Below are positions 42,730 to 51,606 of a stretch of DNA of 64,000 nt, piece by piece (positions within the stretch are counted from its first letter, which is position 1; each line of letters starts with the position of its first letter). The translations under genes and the position numbers were made by a program. The stretch spans positions 1-64,000 of the forward strand of contig NZ_QTVN01000006.1 of NCBI RefSeq assembly GCF_003460605.1, given 5' to 3'. The DNA comes from Ruminococcus sp. AF31-8BH. GTDB lineage: Bacteria > Bacillota > Clostridia > Lachnospirales > Lachnospiraceae. The notes under the pieces are model-generated. The model did not search any database, was not told the origin of the DNA, and saw only the letters and a program-made list of their open reading frames with translations.

Positions 42730-44267
42730 TTCGTTTTTGCCTCTTTTAAAATACTCTCATGATTTCGTTTTTTGCATAGGTACATTCTGCGGTCTGCTTC
42801 CTTCACCAGCTCTGCAACATTTCCATTTTTCTCCTCAAACGCCACAATACCATAAGAAAAACCGATATTACGTTCATCTCCGTTAATATGAAATTTGATC
42901 GGGTTCTCTTCCACAATGAAATGTAGCCGCCTCTTAATTTCCTCTTCCCTGGCGGAAGCAAGAATCAAAAACTCATCTCCTGCATAACGGTACAGGGCAC
43001 CATCCAGTCTGAGAGCCTGTTTCATATTTTCGGCAAAGCATACAAGATAACTGTCTCCGCCTTCATGCCCATAGCTGTCATTGATTTCCTTAAGATAATC
43101 AAGGTCAAGAAAAGCAAGACATCCTTTTTTATGTTCACTGACAAACCGTCTGCTGCTTTTTTCAAAGGCAGCCCTATTCAGGCATCCGGTAAGAGGATCC
43201 TTTTTCATGGTATCCTTCAGGTTTACAAGGCGAAGCTCCTCCTTCGCCAGAAGCCGCAAAAGCTCATCATAGTTTTCCTTCTCTTTTTCCAGAGCCTCCA
43301 GATACATTCTCTCATATTTATGCACCTGGCTTCGGATCTCTTCCTTCTCGCTTCTGCGGGCAGCCTGACACATAATCTTATAAACCGGGCAAATGCTTCC
43401 GCTGAAATTGGGGGCATCCTTTATAAAGTTGCCAATGCGGATAATATCCTCCCAGCGCTCCACCTTCGCCATAACCTGAAGCAGCTCGCCAAAATTATAA
43501 ATACAAAAATTCAGGCAGTCCACCTTAAGCTCTCCGGACTCCATTTTCCTCATATATTCATTAAATTCTTCTGCAATCGCAGCGATATCCTTCGTCTTGT
43601 GCATTCTCAGATACAGATCCGTGCATTCCCTCTGAAGGCGGAAAAAGTTTTTTCCTTCTTCGGAAATATCATCGCACGCAAGAAGTCTTCCGATCCCCTC
43701 CAGGGCCTGCTCAGCGCCTTTGACATCTCCCATTCCAAGCTTCACATATACTTTACTGTCATAATACACGAACTCATTCATGTAATCAGAATTCCAGAAA
43801 TCCACTTCCGGCCCGCAGGGATCCAGCCTGGAAATATCCAGCATTTTCTCCAGATAAATATCTGCCTCTTTATAAAGTCCACAGTCTGTAAAGGTTGCTG
43901 CAATGGTATTATATACAGATTTCAGGCAATCACGCAAAGTGTAGCCGGATTCTGCATATTTCAGACCGTATTCCACTACCTTCGGCAGAAAGCCCAGGCA
44001 GAAATAAAGACGCATCAGTGCCAGATAAATCAGAGCTTTTTCCATGGAGGGACCAAGCAGAAGCTTCGCCTCCTGGCAGATTTCCAGCATAGGATACACA
44101 CGGTCACGAAAGCTGTATGCAAAGACACCATAGCTGGAATAATAAATCTCCCCCACATGGGAAGTAAGCTTTGAGGAAGCCTTCAAATCTGCGATAATCG
44201 TATCTACATCCGCCCTTGTCCATTGACCGCTTCCGATTTTTTCTTTAATTTCTTCTACTGTATACAT
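42726..44267 (-). CDS. Cytoplasmic diguanylate cyclase with TPR-like sensor
   Basis: The 513 residues comprise a helical repeat region (about 1-340) similar in style to that of the downstream kinase, then a GGDEF domain. That domain includes KKDPLTGCLNRAAFEKSSRR, FLDLDYLKEINDSYGHEGGD and the active-site loop YRYAGDEFLILAS (AGDEF in place of GGDEF, usually still active). No membrane segment. ATG at 44267 after GAGGTGACAGTTT. The stop overlaps the kinase start by four bases, so the two are co-translated and probably act in one pathway. Confidence 0.88.
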   Translation of the reverse strand: MYTVEEIKEKIGSGQWTRADVDTIIADLKASSKLTSHVGEIYYSSYGVFAYSFRDRVYPMLEICQEAKLLLGPSMEKALIYLALMRLYFCLGFLPKVVEYGLKYAESGYTLRDCLKSVYNTIAATFTDCGLYKEADIYLEKMLDISRLDPCGPEVDFWNSDYMNEFVYYDSKVYVKLGMGDVKGAEQALEGIGRLLACDDISEEGKNFFRLQRECTDLYLRMHKTKDIAAIAEEFNEYMRKMESGELKVDCLNFCIYNFGELLQVMAKVERWEDIIRIGNFIKDAPNFSGSICPVYKIMCQAARRSEKEEIRSQVHKYERMYLEALEKEKENYDELLRLLAKEELRLVNLKDTMKKDPLTGCLNRAAFEKSSRRFVSEHKKGCLAFLDLDYLKEINDSYGHEGGDSYLVCFAENMKQALRLDGALYRYAGDEFLILASAREEEIKRRLHFIVEENPIKFHINGDERNIGFSYGIVAFEEKNGNVAELVKEADRRMYLCKKRNHESILKEAKTK

Positions 44268-44350
44268 ATAAACTGTCACCTCATAAAACGATACTACCTG
44301 TAGTTTAAAAGATTCCTCTTATAAATGCAACCTTTCTCCTGTATAAAAAG

Positions 44351-44398
44351 ACAAAAAAGTGCCCGGGCAGATACATCTGTCTGCATTCTGCCCGGGCA
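44351..44398 (-). terminator. Terminator of the GH112 gene
   Basis: TGCCCGGGCAGA (44360-44371) pairs perfectly with TCTGCCCGGGCA (44387-44398). On the minus strand it is followed by CTTTTTTG. Confidence 0.85.
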
Positions 44399-44411
44399 AT
44401 GCTTATTTGGA

Positions 44412-46574
44412 TCAGATCTGATACCACTTAATTTCGTTTGCTTCTACATGAAGTTCAAAGCTGCTGCCATCGCCTCTGTAAATCACCGTATCCTGTGGCT
44501 CATAGGTATTATTTACCACACAGTATTTGCCGTTTTTCACGTATGCATGAACTTCCACGTTATAGTTTGTGGAATACCAGCAGTTCAGCTCCTCCTCTGC
44601 AGAGGCAGACCAGAGAACTGCACGGTAAAGCACACGGCTGTTCTTAAAGCTATACGGCAGTCCGCTGATGTAAACGCCGCGGCCTTTTCCGAAGGTTTTC
44701 ACCGCCATCTGTACCTCCTGGTCTTTCTGGATCAGAATGGTGGTTTCCGGAAGCGCAAAAATGTTTTTCTTGCCTTCCCCGAAATCCACGGTTCCGTCTG
44801 TGTCTGCAAGAATAAAGTGATCCTTATGCTCTTCCCAGTTGTATTTATCTGTATTTAAGTTGAAGCCTCGTTCCTCTTCCACTCCCAGCACGTCGTCCAG
44901 CTGGAAGTATTTGCCCTGCCACTGATGGGCTGCTGGCTCCCCAACGCCGATGAATCCGCCGCCGTTATAGACAAATTCCTTCACGGCTGTAATTACAGTC
45001 TCATTGGCCCAGTACTCGCCGCCGCTCTGGGCTGTGTCTGCGTCTCCCACATTGATCACAACGTCGAAGTTTTTCAGAAGATCCTTATCTGCCAGAATGT
45101 CATCAAAGCTGATAAAGGAAACGTCAAATGGCGCACCGCTTAAAGCCTCGATGATACCGAAATAAGAGTAATTCTGTTTGTGGTAAATAGCGTGATGAAC
45201 CATATGGTTGCCCCAGGAACGCATTTTGCCCCAGCAGTTTAAGACTGCAACCCGCTTCACGCAGTAAGGGGTAACGCCCTGAATGTTGTCGTACAGGGTG
45301 CGGAATTCCTGGCACACTTCCTTGATATACTGGACAAAATCCGGGAACTCCAGGGCCAGCTTTAAGTATCCGCCGTATCCGATTCTCTGGATGGGACTTC
45401 GCAGGATGGCACGCCTTGCAGTTACCCAGTTCACCTTCGCTTCTTTCACAGGATCCCCGCCCTCATGGAAGGTGTCCGGGAAAAAGTAAGGAAGGAAACG
45501 GCCTTCTGTGTATTTTACATTTTTGATGTCGCTAAACAGACGTAAGGTGGCGCCGTTTCCAACGCTTCCCACTACGGCATCAAGCCCGATGGATGCAAAC
45601 TCCTCCATGAAAGGTTCCATACCGATCCAGTGATCGCCCATAAACATCATGGCCTCTTTGCCGTATTCATGGACAATGTCTACCATCTCTTTGGCAAGCT
45701 TGGCAACTTCTCTTCTCTGGAATGCCTGGAAATCCTTGAATTCTTTGGATGGAATGCGGTAGGTGTTGTTCATGTAGCCCTGATCGATAATGTATTCCGG
45801 GCGGAAAGGATAGCCCACTTCTTTTTCAAACTGCTCCAGCACATAAGGGCTGACTGATGCAGAATAACCGAACCAGTCCACATATTTTTCCCGTGCCAGC
45901 TCATCGAAGATCAGGGTGAACTGATGGAAAAAGGTGGTGAAGCGAACCACATTGACATAAGGATGGCTGTCCAGGAAACGGCGGAGACGCTCCAGGGAAT
46001 GGGCTCTTGTCTTTGGCTGGCGCACATCAAAGGTGATCTGGGGCTCTACGTCCTTCCAGTCGTTTACCACTGCGTTGTACATATGTACCGGGTCCCACAT
46101 AATATATGCCAGGAAGCTTACGGTGTACTCATGGAAAAGCTTCGCCGGGGTGATTACCACATTTCCGGTCTCTTCGTTGTAGGACCAGTCGGTTACCGGC
46201 ACTGCTTCGCCTGTGGTGCGGTCTATAACTTCCCACCATCTTGTAATGTCGTCACGGGTGTTGACCTTCAGCATATCCGGGTAAAGGTGATCCATCAGGT
46301 GAATTTCCAGTGTCTCAGAAACTGCGGTGTGGAAGGAGCTCATAATGTACATCTGCTGGATCTCGTCCGGGTTGGCTTTTGCCCAGGCGTTGTCTTTTCT
46401 TGTGGTGTAGTAAGTGGCGTAGATCTTCGCTCCGGTGTCCTTCAGTTCCTGGGGAAATTCCGTTCCGTCGCAGTCACGGATGGCGTCTGCGCCCCACTCG
46501 TCCATAATATCCAGTGTCTCTTTTACCACATCCAGGTTTGTTGGTATGGTAACACGTCCTTTTTTTGCTTCCAT
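44412..46574 (-). CDS. GH112 beta-galactosyl-N-acetylhexosamine / galactosyl-rhamnose phosphorylase
   Basis: The 720 residues match the GH112 phosphorylases from the first residues (MEAKKGRVTIPTNLDVVKET, then EWGADAIRDCDGTEFP) to the C-terminus. They include RWWEVIDRTTGEAVPV and GSVGNGATLRLFSDIKNVKY. These cytoplasmic enzymes use phosphate to split galacto-N-biose/lacto-N-biose or Gal-beta-1,4-rhamnose, releasing galactose 1-phosphate. The precise specificity cannot be read from sequence by eye. ATG after GGAGGTACCGAAA. It is a single gene with its own promoter and terminator, facing a divergent AraC regulator. It points to use of mucin or milk glycans, or plant galactosyl-rhamnose. Confidence 0.93.
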   Translation of the reverse strand: MEAKKGRVTIPTNLDVVKETLDIMDEWGADAIRDCDGTEFPQELKDTGAKIYATYYTTRKDNAWAKANPDEIQQMYIMSSFHTAVSETLEIHLMDHLYPDMLKVNTRDDITRWWEVIDRTTGEAVPVTDWSYNEETGNVVITPAKLFHEYTVSFLAYIMWDPVHMYNAVVNDWKDVEPQITFDVRQPKTRAHSLERLRRFLDSHPYVNVVRFTTFFHQFTLIFDELAREKYVDWFGYSASVSPYVLEQFEKEVGYPFRPEYIIDQGYMNNTYRIPSKEFKDFQAFQRREVAKLAKEMVDIVHEYGKEAMMFMGDHWIGMEPFMEEFASIGLDAVVGSVGNGATLRLFSDIKNVKYTEGRFLPYFFPDTFHEGGDPVKEAKVNWVTARRAILRSPIQRIGYGGYLKLALEFPDFVQYIKEVCQEFRTLYDNIQGVTPYCVKRVAVLNCWGKMRSWGNHMVHHAIYHKQNYSYFGIIEALSGAPFDVSFISFDDILADKDLLKNFDVVINVGDADTAQSGGEYWANETVITAVKEFVYNGGGFIGVGEPAAHQWQGKYFQLDDVLGVEEERGFNLNTDKYNWEEHKDHFILADTDGTVDFGEGKKNIFALPETTILIQKDQEVQMAVKTFGKGRGVYISGLPYSFKNSRVLYRAVLWSASAEEELNCWYSTNYNVEVHAYVKNGKYCVVNNTYEPQDTVIYRGDGSSFELHVEANEIKWYQI

Positions 46575-46645
46575 TTTCGGTACCTCCGTTGTTGTAAAAT
46601 CTTATCCTCATTCAGCGCTTTCGCAGCTGCGCAATTGCCTATAAT

Positions 46646-46684
46646 CTCTATTCTTAGAATAAGAGTTTCGCAGGCAGATTTCAA
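46646..46684 (-). promoter_or_regulatory. Promoter and palindromic operator of the GH112 gene
   Basis: On the minus strand TTGAAA (46679-46684), 17 bases, TATTCT (46656-46661). A palindrome CTCTATTCTTAGAATAAGAG (46646-46665) covers the -10 and start region. The rest of the 317-base divergent gap (46575-46891) shows no gene. Confidence 0.6.
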
Positions 46685-46891
46685 CGGAGGTCTTGCTTTG
46701 CTTTTTAGAAATCTTGCGGTCTTTTTTGTTCTGTGATATGATAAGGTTATTCATAACATTATTGCCTATATGAATGAATGCATGTATGTTTACAATAACT
46801 GCTCACAGATAATATTCACGGAACACTGCGATCCCTTCATTCCCAGTATCCTTCGTGATACTTTTACCAAAATAGTTCAGGAGGCGCTGCT

Positions 46892-47716
46892 ATGAGTACA
46901 CGCTCTTTTTCCTTCGATTTTGAAAATCCCCTTGCCCAGGAAGCGGTTCTTGTGAACGCTTCCCTTTCCCGGTATGAAAATGACTGGCCCAGCATTCCCC
47001 ACACCCACGCCTTTACAGAATTGTTCTATGTGCTGGAAGGAAGCGGGGAATTTGTGATCGAGGACGAAACCTTCACCATCTCCAAAGATGACCTGATCAT
47101 TGTGAATCCCCACATCCAGCACACGGAAACTTCCAGAAACGCAGCGCCCCTTTCCTATTTCACAGTAGGCGTGGACGGGATCAGTTTCTCTTTTCACGAT
47201 CAGAAAGAGTTCCAGATTTTTAACTGCCGGAAGAAAAAGACGGACCTGCAGTTTTATTTCCACTCCCTTTTCACAGAGCTGGACCAGAAAAATCCAGGCT
47301 ATGAGGAAATCTGCCGCCATACCCTGGCTATTCTCATTATGCAGCTGCGGCGGATTACCGTATCCGGATTCCAGCTGGTTCCCTCCCTTCATCCAAGCAG
47401 GGAGTGCGCCCAGGTCAAGCGCTATCTGGACGCCAGCTACAGTCAGGAGATTACCCTGGACACCCTGGCAAAACTGACCCATCTGAACAAATACTATCTC
47501 AGCCACGAATTCACCAGGTATTACGGCATCTCGCCTATTAACTACCTGAACCACAGGCGCATTGAAGTGTGCAAGGATCTTCTGGAAAATACGGACTACG
47601 ATATTTCCACCATCGCCCACCTGGCCGGATTTTCCTCCCAGAGCTACCTGGCACAGAGCTTTCGAAAGCACTGCCAGATGACCGCGGTCGAATACAGAAA
47701 GAGTGTCAGAAAATAA
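46892..47716 (+). CDS. AraC family regulator with cupin sensor domain
   Basis: A 274-residue regulator. The N-terminal cupin (HTHAFTELFYVLEGSGEFVI, then EDETFTISKDDLIIVNPH) binds a sugar-like effector. The C-terminal double helix-turn-helix has ITLDTLAKLTHLNKYYLSHE and ISTIAHLAGFSSQSYLAQSF. Start ATG after AGGAGGCGCTGCT. Its divergent position with the GH112 gene makes it the likely regulator of that phosphorylase. The effector is unknown. Confidence 0.92.
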   Translation: MSTRSFSFDFENPLAQEAVLVNASLSRYENDWPSIPHTHAFTELFYVLEGSGEFVIEDETFTISKDDLIIVNPHIQHTETSRNAAPLSYFTVGVDGISFSFHDQKEFQIFNCRKKKTDLQFYFHSLFTELDQKNPGYEEICRHTLAILIMQLRRITVSGFQLVPSLHPSRECAQVKRYLDASYSQEITLDTLAKLTHLNKYYLSHEFTRYYGISPINYLNHRRIEVCKDLLENTDYDISTIAHLAGFSSQSYLAQSFRKHCQMTAVEYRKSVRK

Positions 47717-47744
47717 GAGAGACCGTTTCATATAAGTCTCTCTA

Positions 47745-47904
47745 GAGCGTGTTTGAAAAAGGCTTTCTGCAAGATGTGCGTCACAATTTGTGGGAGATTT
47801 TGTCCGGATGAGGGCGCCGTAGCGGGCTACGGCAACTGAATTCGGGCAAAATATACCGCAAAGTGGGGCGTGCAGATTGCAGGAATGCTTTTTCAAACAC
47901 GCTC
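47745..47904 (+). repeat. Full 160-bp MITE after the AraC gene
   Basis: Same length, orientation and terminal repeats as the copy at 29498-29657, flanked by TA at both ends (47743-47744 and 47905-47906). It differs at several internal positions (for example ATATACCGC where the other has ATCTCCCGC). Confidence 0.9.
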
Positions 47905-47950
47905 TAACATCAGCCAGCATGCCCCTCACACGAAAAAGGCCAGGCAGTCT

Positions 47951-49039
47951 TTAATAGATCACCCGGTCTCGTCCTTGTTTCTTTCCCATATAAAGCTTGT
48001 CATCCACGTTCTTCAGAAGCGTATCAATGCTGGAGGAAAAATCATTCTCCTCAACTCCAAAGGTCATGGTCACCTTCAGCCACTCTCCCTTCCAGTCAAA
48101 AGGATCGTTGTCCAGCCGCATACGCAGCACATTCAAGATCTCGCATACCTGGTCCCCGTTCATGTCCGGGAAAAAGAAAATAAACTCCTCTCCGCCCCAA
48201 CGGCAAAGCCTGGCATGCTCCCCCAGCACCTCGCTCATATGCCTGGTGATCCACACCAGCACTGCATCCCCGCAGTCATGACCCCAGTTGTCATTAATTT
48301 TCTTAAAGAAATCAATGTCACCCATTCCCAGGGTAAAGGCCATATTGGAGTCCTTCTGATGCTTCTCTGTGATGTACCGCATCATCTGGCGACGGTTCCA
48401 GAGCCCGGTCAGCGGGTCGGTGCCAGCCTGCTTCTTCAGCTGCTCATTGTAGAGCACCAGCTTCTTCTCTGCAGACTCCACATTGGAGCTGAACATGGCA
48501 CACACAACTCCCATAAGCACAAAGGAGAGGATCATGTTCATAATCTGCAGTACAACCGTTGCGTTCTCAGTAAGCCCATAATAAGGCTGGTTCCTCCTGC
48601 AGTAAACAAACAGCACAAACCGCACAGCAAACAGAAACGCCGTGTATCCGATCTTATATCCCACCCCATTGTAAATGGCAAAATACACCAGCACCAGCAT
48701 CTCAAACATCAGGTGCTGAATACCGCAGTCCCAGCCATACATCAGGATAAAGATCACAACCCACGCCAGCTGCAGTGTCACGCACATCACTACGCCGGTA
48801 CGTACCCGAAGCCTGTAGGTTCCGAAAAAGATCAACGCTGCCAGCACTGCAAACACATATCCGATCCACCCTCTTGTCCGTGGACTTACCAGGCACATTA
48901 CCAGTGGAAAGATAAGAAAATACAGTCCAAGAAGCAGCATGATATTCCGAAGGAGAAACAGGATACGCTGGGGTTCATTCTCATGAGCTGCTTCTTTCTT
49001 GAGTAGTGAATAAAACCTTCCGCACAGTTCTTTCAACAT
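47951..49039 (-). CDS. Membrane diguanylate cyclase (GGDEF)
   Basis: The 362 residues have six membrane helices in the N-terminal 190, then a GGDEF domain with DPLTGLWNRRQMMRYITEKH, MGDIDFFKKINDNWGHDCGD and the active loop RWGGEEFIFFFPD. It makes c-di-GMP from GTP. The sensor part resembles other seven-helix-type inputs without a known ligand. I placed the start at MLKELCGRF (49039), which has AAAGGCGG upstream, rather than seven codons earlier. Single gene. Confidence 0.9.
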   Translation of the reverse strand: MLKELCGRFYSLLKKEAAHENEPQRILFLLRNIMLLLGLYFLIFPLVMCLVSPRTRGWIGYVFAVLAALIFFGTYRLRVRTGVVMCVTLQLAWVVIFILMYGWDCGIQHLMFEMLVLVYFAIYNGVGYKIGYTAFLFAVRFVLFVYCRRNQPYYGLTENATVVLQIMNMILSFVLMGVVCAMFSSNVESAEKKLVLYNEQLKKQAGTDPLTGLWNRRQMMRYITEKHQKDSNMAFTLGMGDIDFFKKINDNWGHDCGDAVLVWITRHMSEVLGEHARLCRWGGEEFIFFFPDMNGDQVCEILNVLRMRLDNDPFDWKGEWLKVTMTFGVEENDFSSSIDTLLKNVDDKLYMGKKQGRDRVIY

Positions 49040-49153
49040 ATACGGTGCCGCCTTTCCCATGAGTGTTTGTTATTTTCTATTTTGCACTATTTTATACAAA
49101 ATTGCAACCATTTCCAGGAAATTTATGTGATTTTTTGCTATGAAGTAATCAAC

Positions 49154-50596
49154 TTACACCTGAGTTCCCATATAGTAGAAGCCCTTGCAGGTATCCAGTC
49201 TTACATTGATATATTTGCCAAGAAGATCCGGGGTTCCCGGGAAGTGTACCAGAAGATTGTACTGGGTTCTTCCTGTGAAAATGCCCTTCTCCTTGCTCTC
49301 GGTCTCTACCAGAACTTCCTGCACTTCGCCCTCAAATCTGGAGGAAGCCTCTCTTCCTTTCTCCTGAACTAGTTTCAGAAGACGATCGAAACGGTCTTTT
49401 ACCACATCCTCCGGCACCTGATCCTCCATCTTGGCTGCAGGGGTGCCGCTTCTCTTGGAATAGATAAAGGTAAATGCAGTGTCAAAGCAGGATTTCTCCA
49501 CCACATCCAGAGTCTCCTGAAAATCCTCCTCGGTCTCGCCTGGGAAGCCTACGATAATATCCGTAGTTAGGGAAATATCCGGCACTGCCTTACGGATCTT
49601 CTCAACCAGACCAAGGTATTTCTCCTTGTCATAGTGACGGTTCATCACCTTCAGAATACGGCTGCTGCCGGACTGCATGGGAAGGTGAAGGTGATGGCAG
49701 ACCTTCTTGCTTTTTCCCATGTACTCGATGAGCTCGTCAGAAAGATCCTTCGGGTGGGAGGTCATGAAGCGGATTCTCTTCAGGCCTTCGATTGCCTCAA
49801 CCTTCTCAAGAAGCTGGGCAAAAGTGACCGGATTCTTCAGAGTCTTGCCGTAGGAGTTTACGTTCTGTCCAAGAAGCATGACCTCAGTCACGCCATCTGC
49901 CACCAGTGCCTCGATTTCTTTCACAATGGCCTCCGGCTCACGGCTTCTCTCCCGGCCTCTTACGTAAGGTACGATACAGTAACTGCAGAAATTGTTGCAG
50001 CCGAACATAATGTTGACGCCGGATTTGAAAGAGTAATTGCGTTCTGTAGGAAGCTCTTCCACAATCTTGTCGGTGCCTTCCCAGATGTCGATCAGCTGGC
50101 TGTCACGGTTCTCCATCTCATAGAACAGCTCGGCGAACTTGAAAATATTGTGGGTTCCGAATACCAGATTGACAAATGGATAGTCCTTCTGGATCTTGTC
50201 CACCACCTGTTTCTCCTGCATCATGCAGCCGAAAAGGGCGATCTTCATATCCGGGTTGGATTTCTTCAGGCTGTGAAGCTTGCCAAGACGTCCGTATACC
50301 TTCAGATTGGCGTTCTCACGGACGGTACAGGTGTTGTAGATAACAACGTCGGCGTTCTCTGTGTCCTGTCTCTTAAAGCCGATCTCGTCCATGATTCCGG
50401 CTACTACCTCGGACTGCTTCTCGTTCATCTGACAGCCAAAGGTCTGGAGACAATAGGTGATAGGGCGTCCAAGTTCCTGCTCCTTGAGGGTAACCATAGT
50501 GGCAAGCTTGGCCATGTAATAATACTGGCGGCCGGCATCATCTGTAGGCGGCGCGCCAGCGGTATCTATTTTGCTGAAGTCAATTTCGTTAAACAT
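49154..50596 (-). CDS. miaB: tRNA-2-methylthio-N6-dimethylallyladenosine synthase
   Basis: A 480-residue methylthiotransferase that modifies A37 of tRNAs reading UNN codons. The N-terminal UPF0004 domain has cysteines in CLQTFGCQMNEKQSE, FGCMMQEKQ and YNTCTVRENA. The radical SAM motif is FGCNNFCSYCIVPYVRGRER. A C-terminal TRAM domain ends VRLDTCKGFYYMG. Start ATG at 50596 after AGAAAGGAAAAACT; a longer frame to 50734 passes through a terminator and is rejected. Confidence 0.96.
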   Translation of the reverse strand: MFNEIDFSKIDTAGAPPTDDAGRQYYYMAKLATMVTLKEQELGRPITYCLQTFGCQMNEKQSEVVAGIMDEIGFKRQDTENADVVIYNTCTVRENANLKVYGRLGKLHSLKKSNPDMKIALFGCMMQEKQVVDKIQKDYPFVNLVFGTHNIFKFAELFYEMENRDSQLIDIWEGTDKIVEELPTERNYSFKSGVNIMFGCNNFCSYCIVPYVRGRERSREPEAIVKEIEALVADGVTEVMLLGQNVNSYGKTLKNPVTFAQLLEKVEAIEGLKRIRFMTSHPKDLSDELIEYMGKSKKVCHHLHLPMQSGSSRILKVMNRHYDKEKYLGLVEKIRKAVPDISLTTDIIVGFPGETEEDFQETLDVVEKSCFDTAFTFIYSKRSGTPAAKMEDQVPEDVVKDRFDRLLKLVQEKGREASSRFEGEVQEVLVETESKEKGIFTGRTQYNLLVHFPGTPDLLGKYINVRLDTCKGFYYMGTQV

Positions 50597-50626
50597 AGTT
50601 TTTCCTTTCTGAATAAGTAATATCAT

Positions 50627-50656
50627 AAAAACAACCCCTGGATCACAGGGGTTGTG
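50627..50656 (-). terminator. Hairpin terminator upstream of miaB
   Basis: ACAACCCCTG (50631-50640) pairs perfectly with CAGGGGTTGT (50646-50655), followed on the minus strand by TTTTT. It may act as a second terminator for the DUF6465 gene or as a miaB leader element. Confidence 0.65.
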
Positions 50657-50727
50657 GGATTGCCTGCAATGTAAAGAAAAAATTTCGTTACATTTTAATA
50701 TTTTATCGTATTTACACCTGTTTGTCC

Positions 50728-50750
50728 AGAGCATGTTTGAAAAATCATCC
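50728..50750 (+). repeat. MITE family, solo end
   Basis: AGAGCATGTTTGAAAAATCAT matches the terminal repeat and the first bases of the right end in reverse, then diverges. Confidence 0.6.
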
Positions 50751-50763
50751 GCTCTGTTTCAGG

Positions 50764-50810
50764 CATAAAAAAAGCCCCGGAGCGTCTGTCTTCACAGATT
50801 CCCCGAAGCT
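50764..50810 (-). terminator. Terminator of the DUF6465 gene
   Basis: A ten-pair stem (AGCTTCGGGG with CTCCGGGGCT, including three G-U pairs) and an inner CTGT/ACAG stem are followed by seven T residues on the minus strand. Confidence 0.75.
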
Positions 50811-50827
50811 TCCAGTTTAAGGAAAAA

Positions 50828-51331
50828 TTACAGTTCGATGTAATGTCCCTCTGCTTCACCGTTTACTACATAGTATGCCTTGTTCTCTTCTGGTTTTACG
50901 TAAACTTTAATATCCTGGATGTCTTCTTCTTTCTTTCCGGTCATCTCTATCCAAGCTTTCTTAACATCAGACACCAGATCTTTGGAAGCAAATTCCTTGC
51001 CTAAGTACTGGAAATAAACTTCTGCTGTTGCTGCTGCAGCGGCTTTCTTTGTTCTTCTTACAGGCTTCTTAGCCTCAGCTTTCGGAGCAGCTTCCTTTGC
51101 AGGTGCAGCTTTTGCTGTCTCTTTCACAGCTTCCTTAGCGGTCTCTTTAACTGTCTCTGTTGCAGCTTTAACAGTCTCTGTAGCTGCCTTTACAGTTTCT
51201 ACAACAGCGGTCTTAACAGCCTCTGCCTTGGATTGCTCAGCCTTTACCTCTGCTGCAGGTGCTGCAGCAGTCTTCGCTGCTTTCTTGGCTGCCATTGTTT
51301 CTGCCTTTTTTGTAGTTCTCTTTGTAGCCAT
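50828..51331 (-). CDS. DUF6465 protein with Ala/Lys-rich histone-like N-terminus
   Basis: The 167 residues fall into two parts. Residues 1-100 are almost only Ala, Lys, Glu, Thr and Val with repeated VKAATETVKAATETVKETAK, like histone H1 or PHA-granule phasin tails. Residues 105-167 (VYFQYLGKEFASKDLVSDVK onward) form the DUF6465 domain. The basic repeat region suggests nucleic acid or cell-wall contact, but no function is known. ATG after AAGGAGGCTATTATA, with its own promoter and terminator. Confidence 0.85.
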   Translation of the reverse strand: MATKRTTKKAETMAAKKAAKTAAAPAAEVKAEQSKAEAVKTAVVETVKAATETVKAATETVKETAKEAVKETAKAAPAKEAAPKAEAKKPVRRTKKAAAAATAEVYFQYLGKEFASKDLVSDVKKAWIEMTGKKEEDIQDIKVYVKPEENKAYYVVNGEAEGHYIEL

Positions 51332-51382
51332 TATAATAGCCTCCTTGACGGTGAAAATATTCTTCGTTCTTGCTTCTTCGTT

Positions 51383-51411
51383 AGGATACTACGATTTTGA
51401 AAATTTGGCAA
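51383..51411 (-). promoter_or_regulatory. Promoter of the DUF6465 gene
   Basis: On the minus strand TTGCCA (51406-51411), 17 bases, TATCCT (51383-51388), about 50 bases upstream of the start codon. Confidence 0.55.
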
Positions 51412-51606
51412 GTTTCTGAAAATCACCCCTTGACAAGCCTTTTTCTTCGGTTCATAGGTAAAATTATACAAATCTGCTCTCATTATTTCCCGAAATCCCC
51501 GGGTTGAAATTCCAAATTCCTGAGAATTTTTGTTTCTTTGCACAGTTATTACCAAAAAAATTTCGTTTTTTGCCGTTTTTTTCGTCGCATATTTCCTCGT
51601 GACTGC

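Noticed and set aside
43065..44174. 369-codon plus-strand frame opposite the diguanylate cyclase
   Set aside because: Antisense shadow without ribosome site or domain.
46877..47929. 350-codon minus-strand frame across the AraC gene and a MITE
   Set aside because: Its N-terminal part is encoded by the MITE and recurs at the other MITE copies; the rest is antisense to the regulator.
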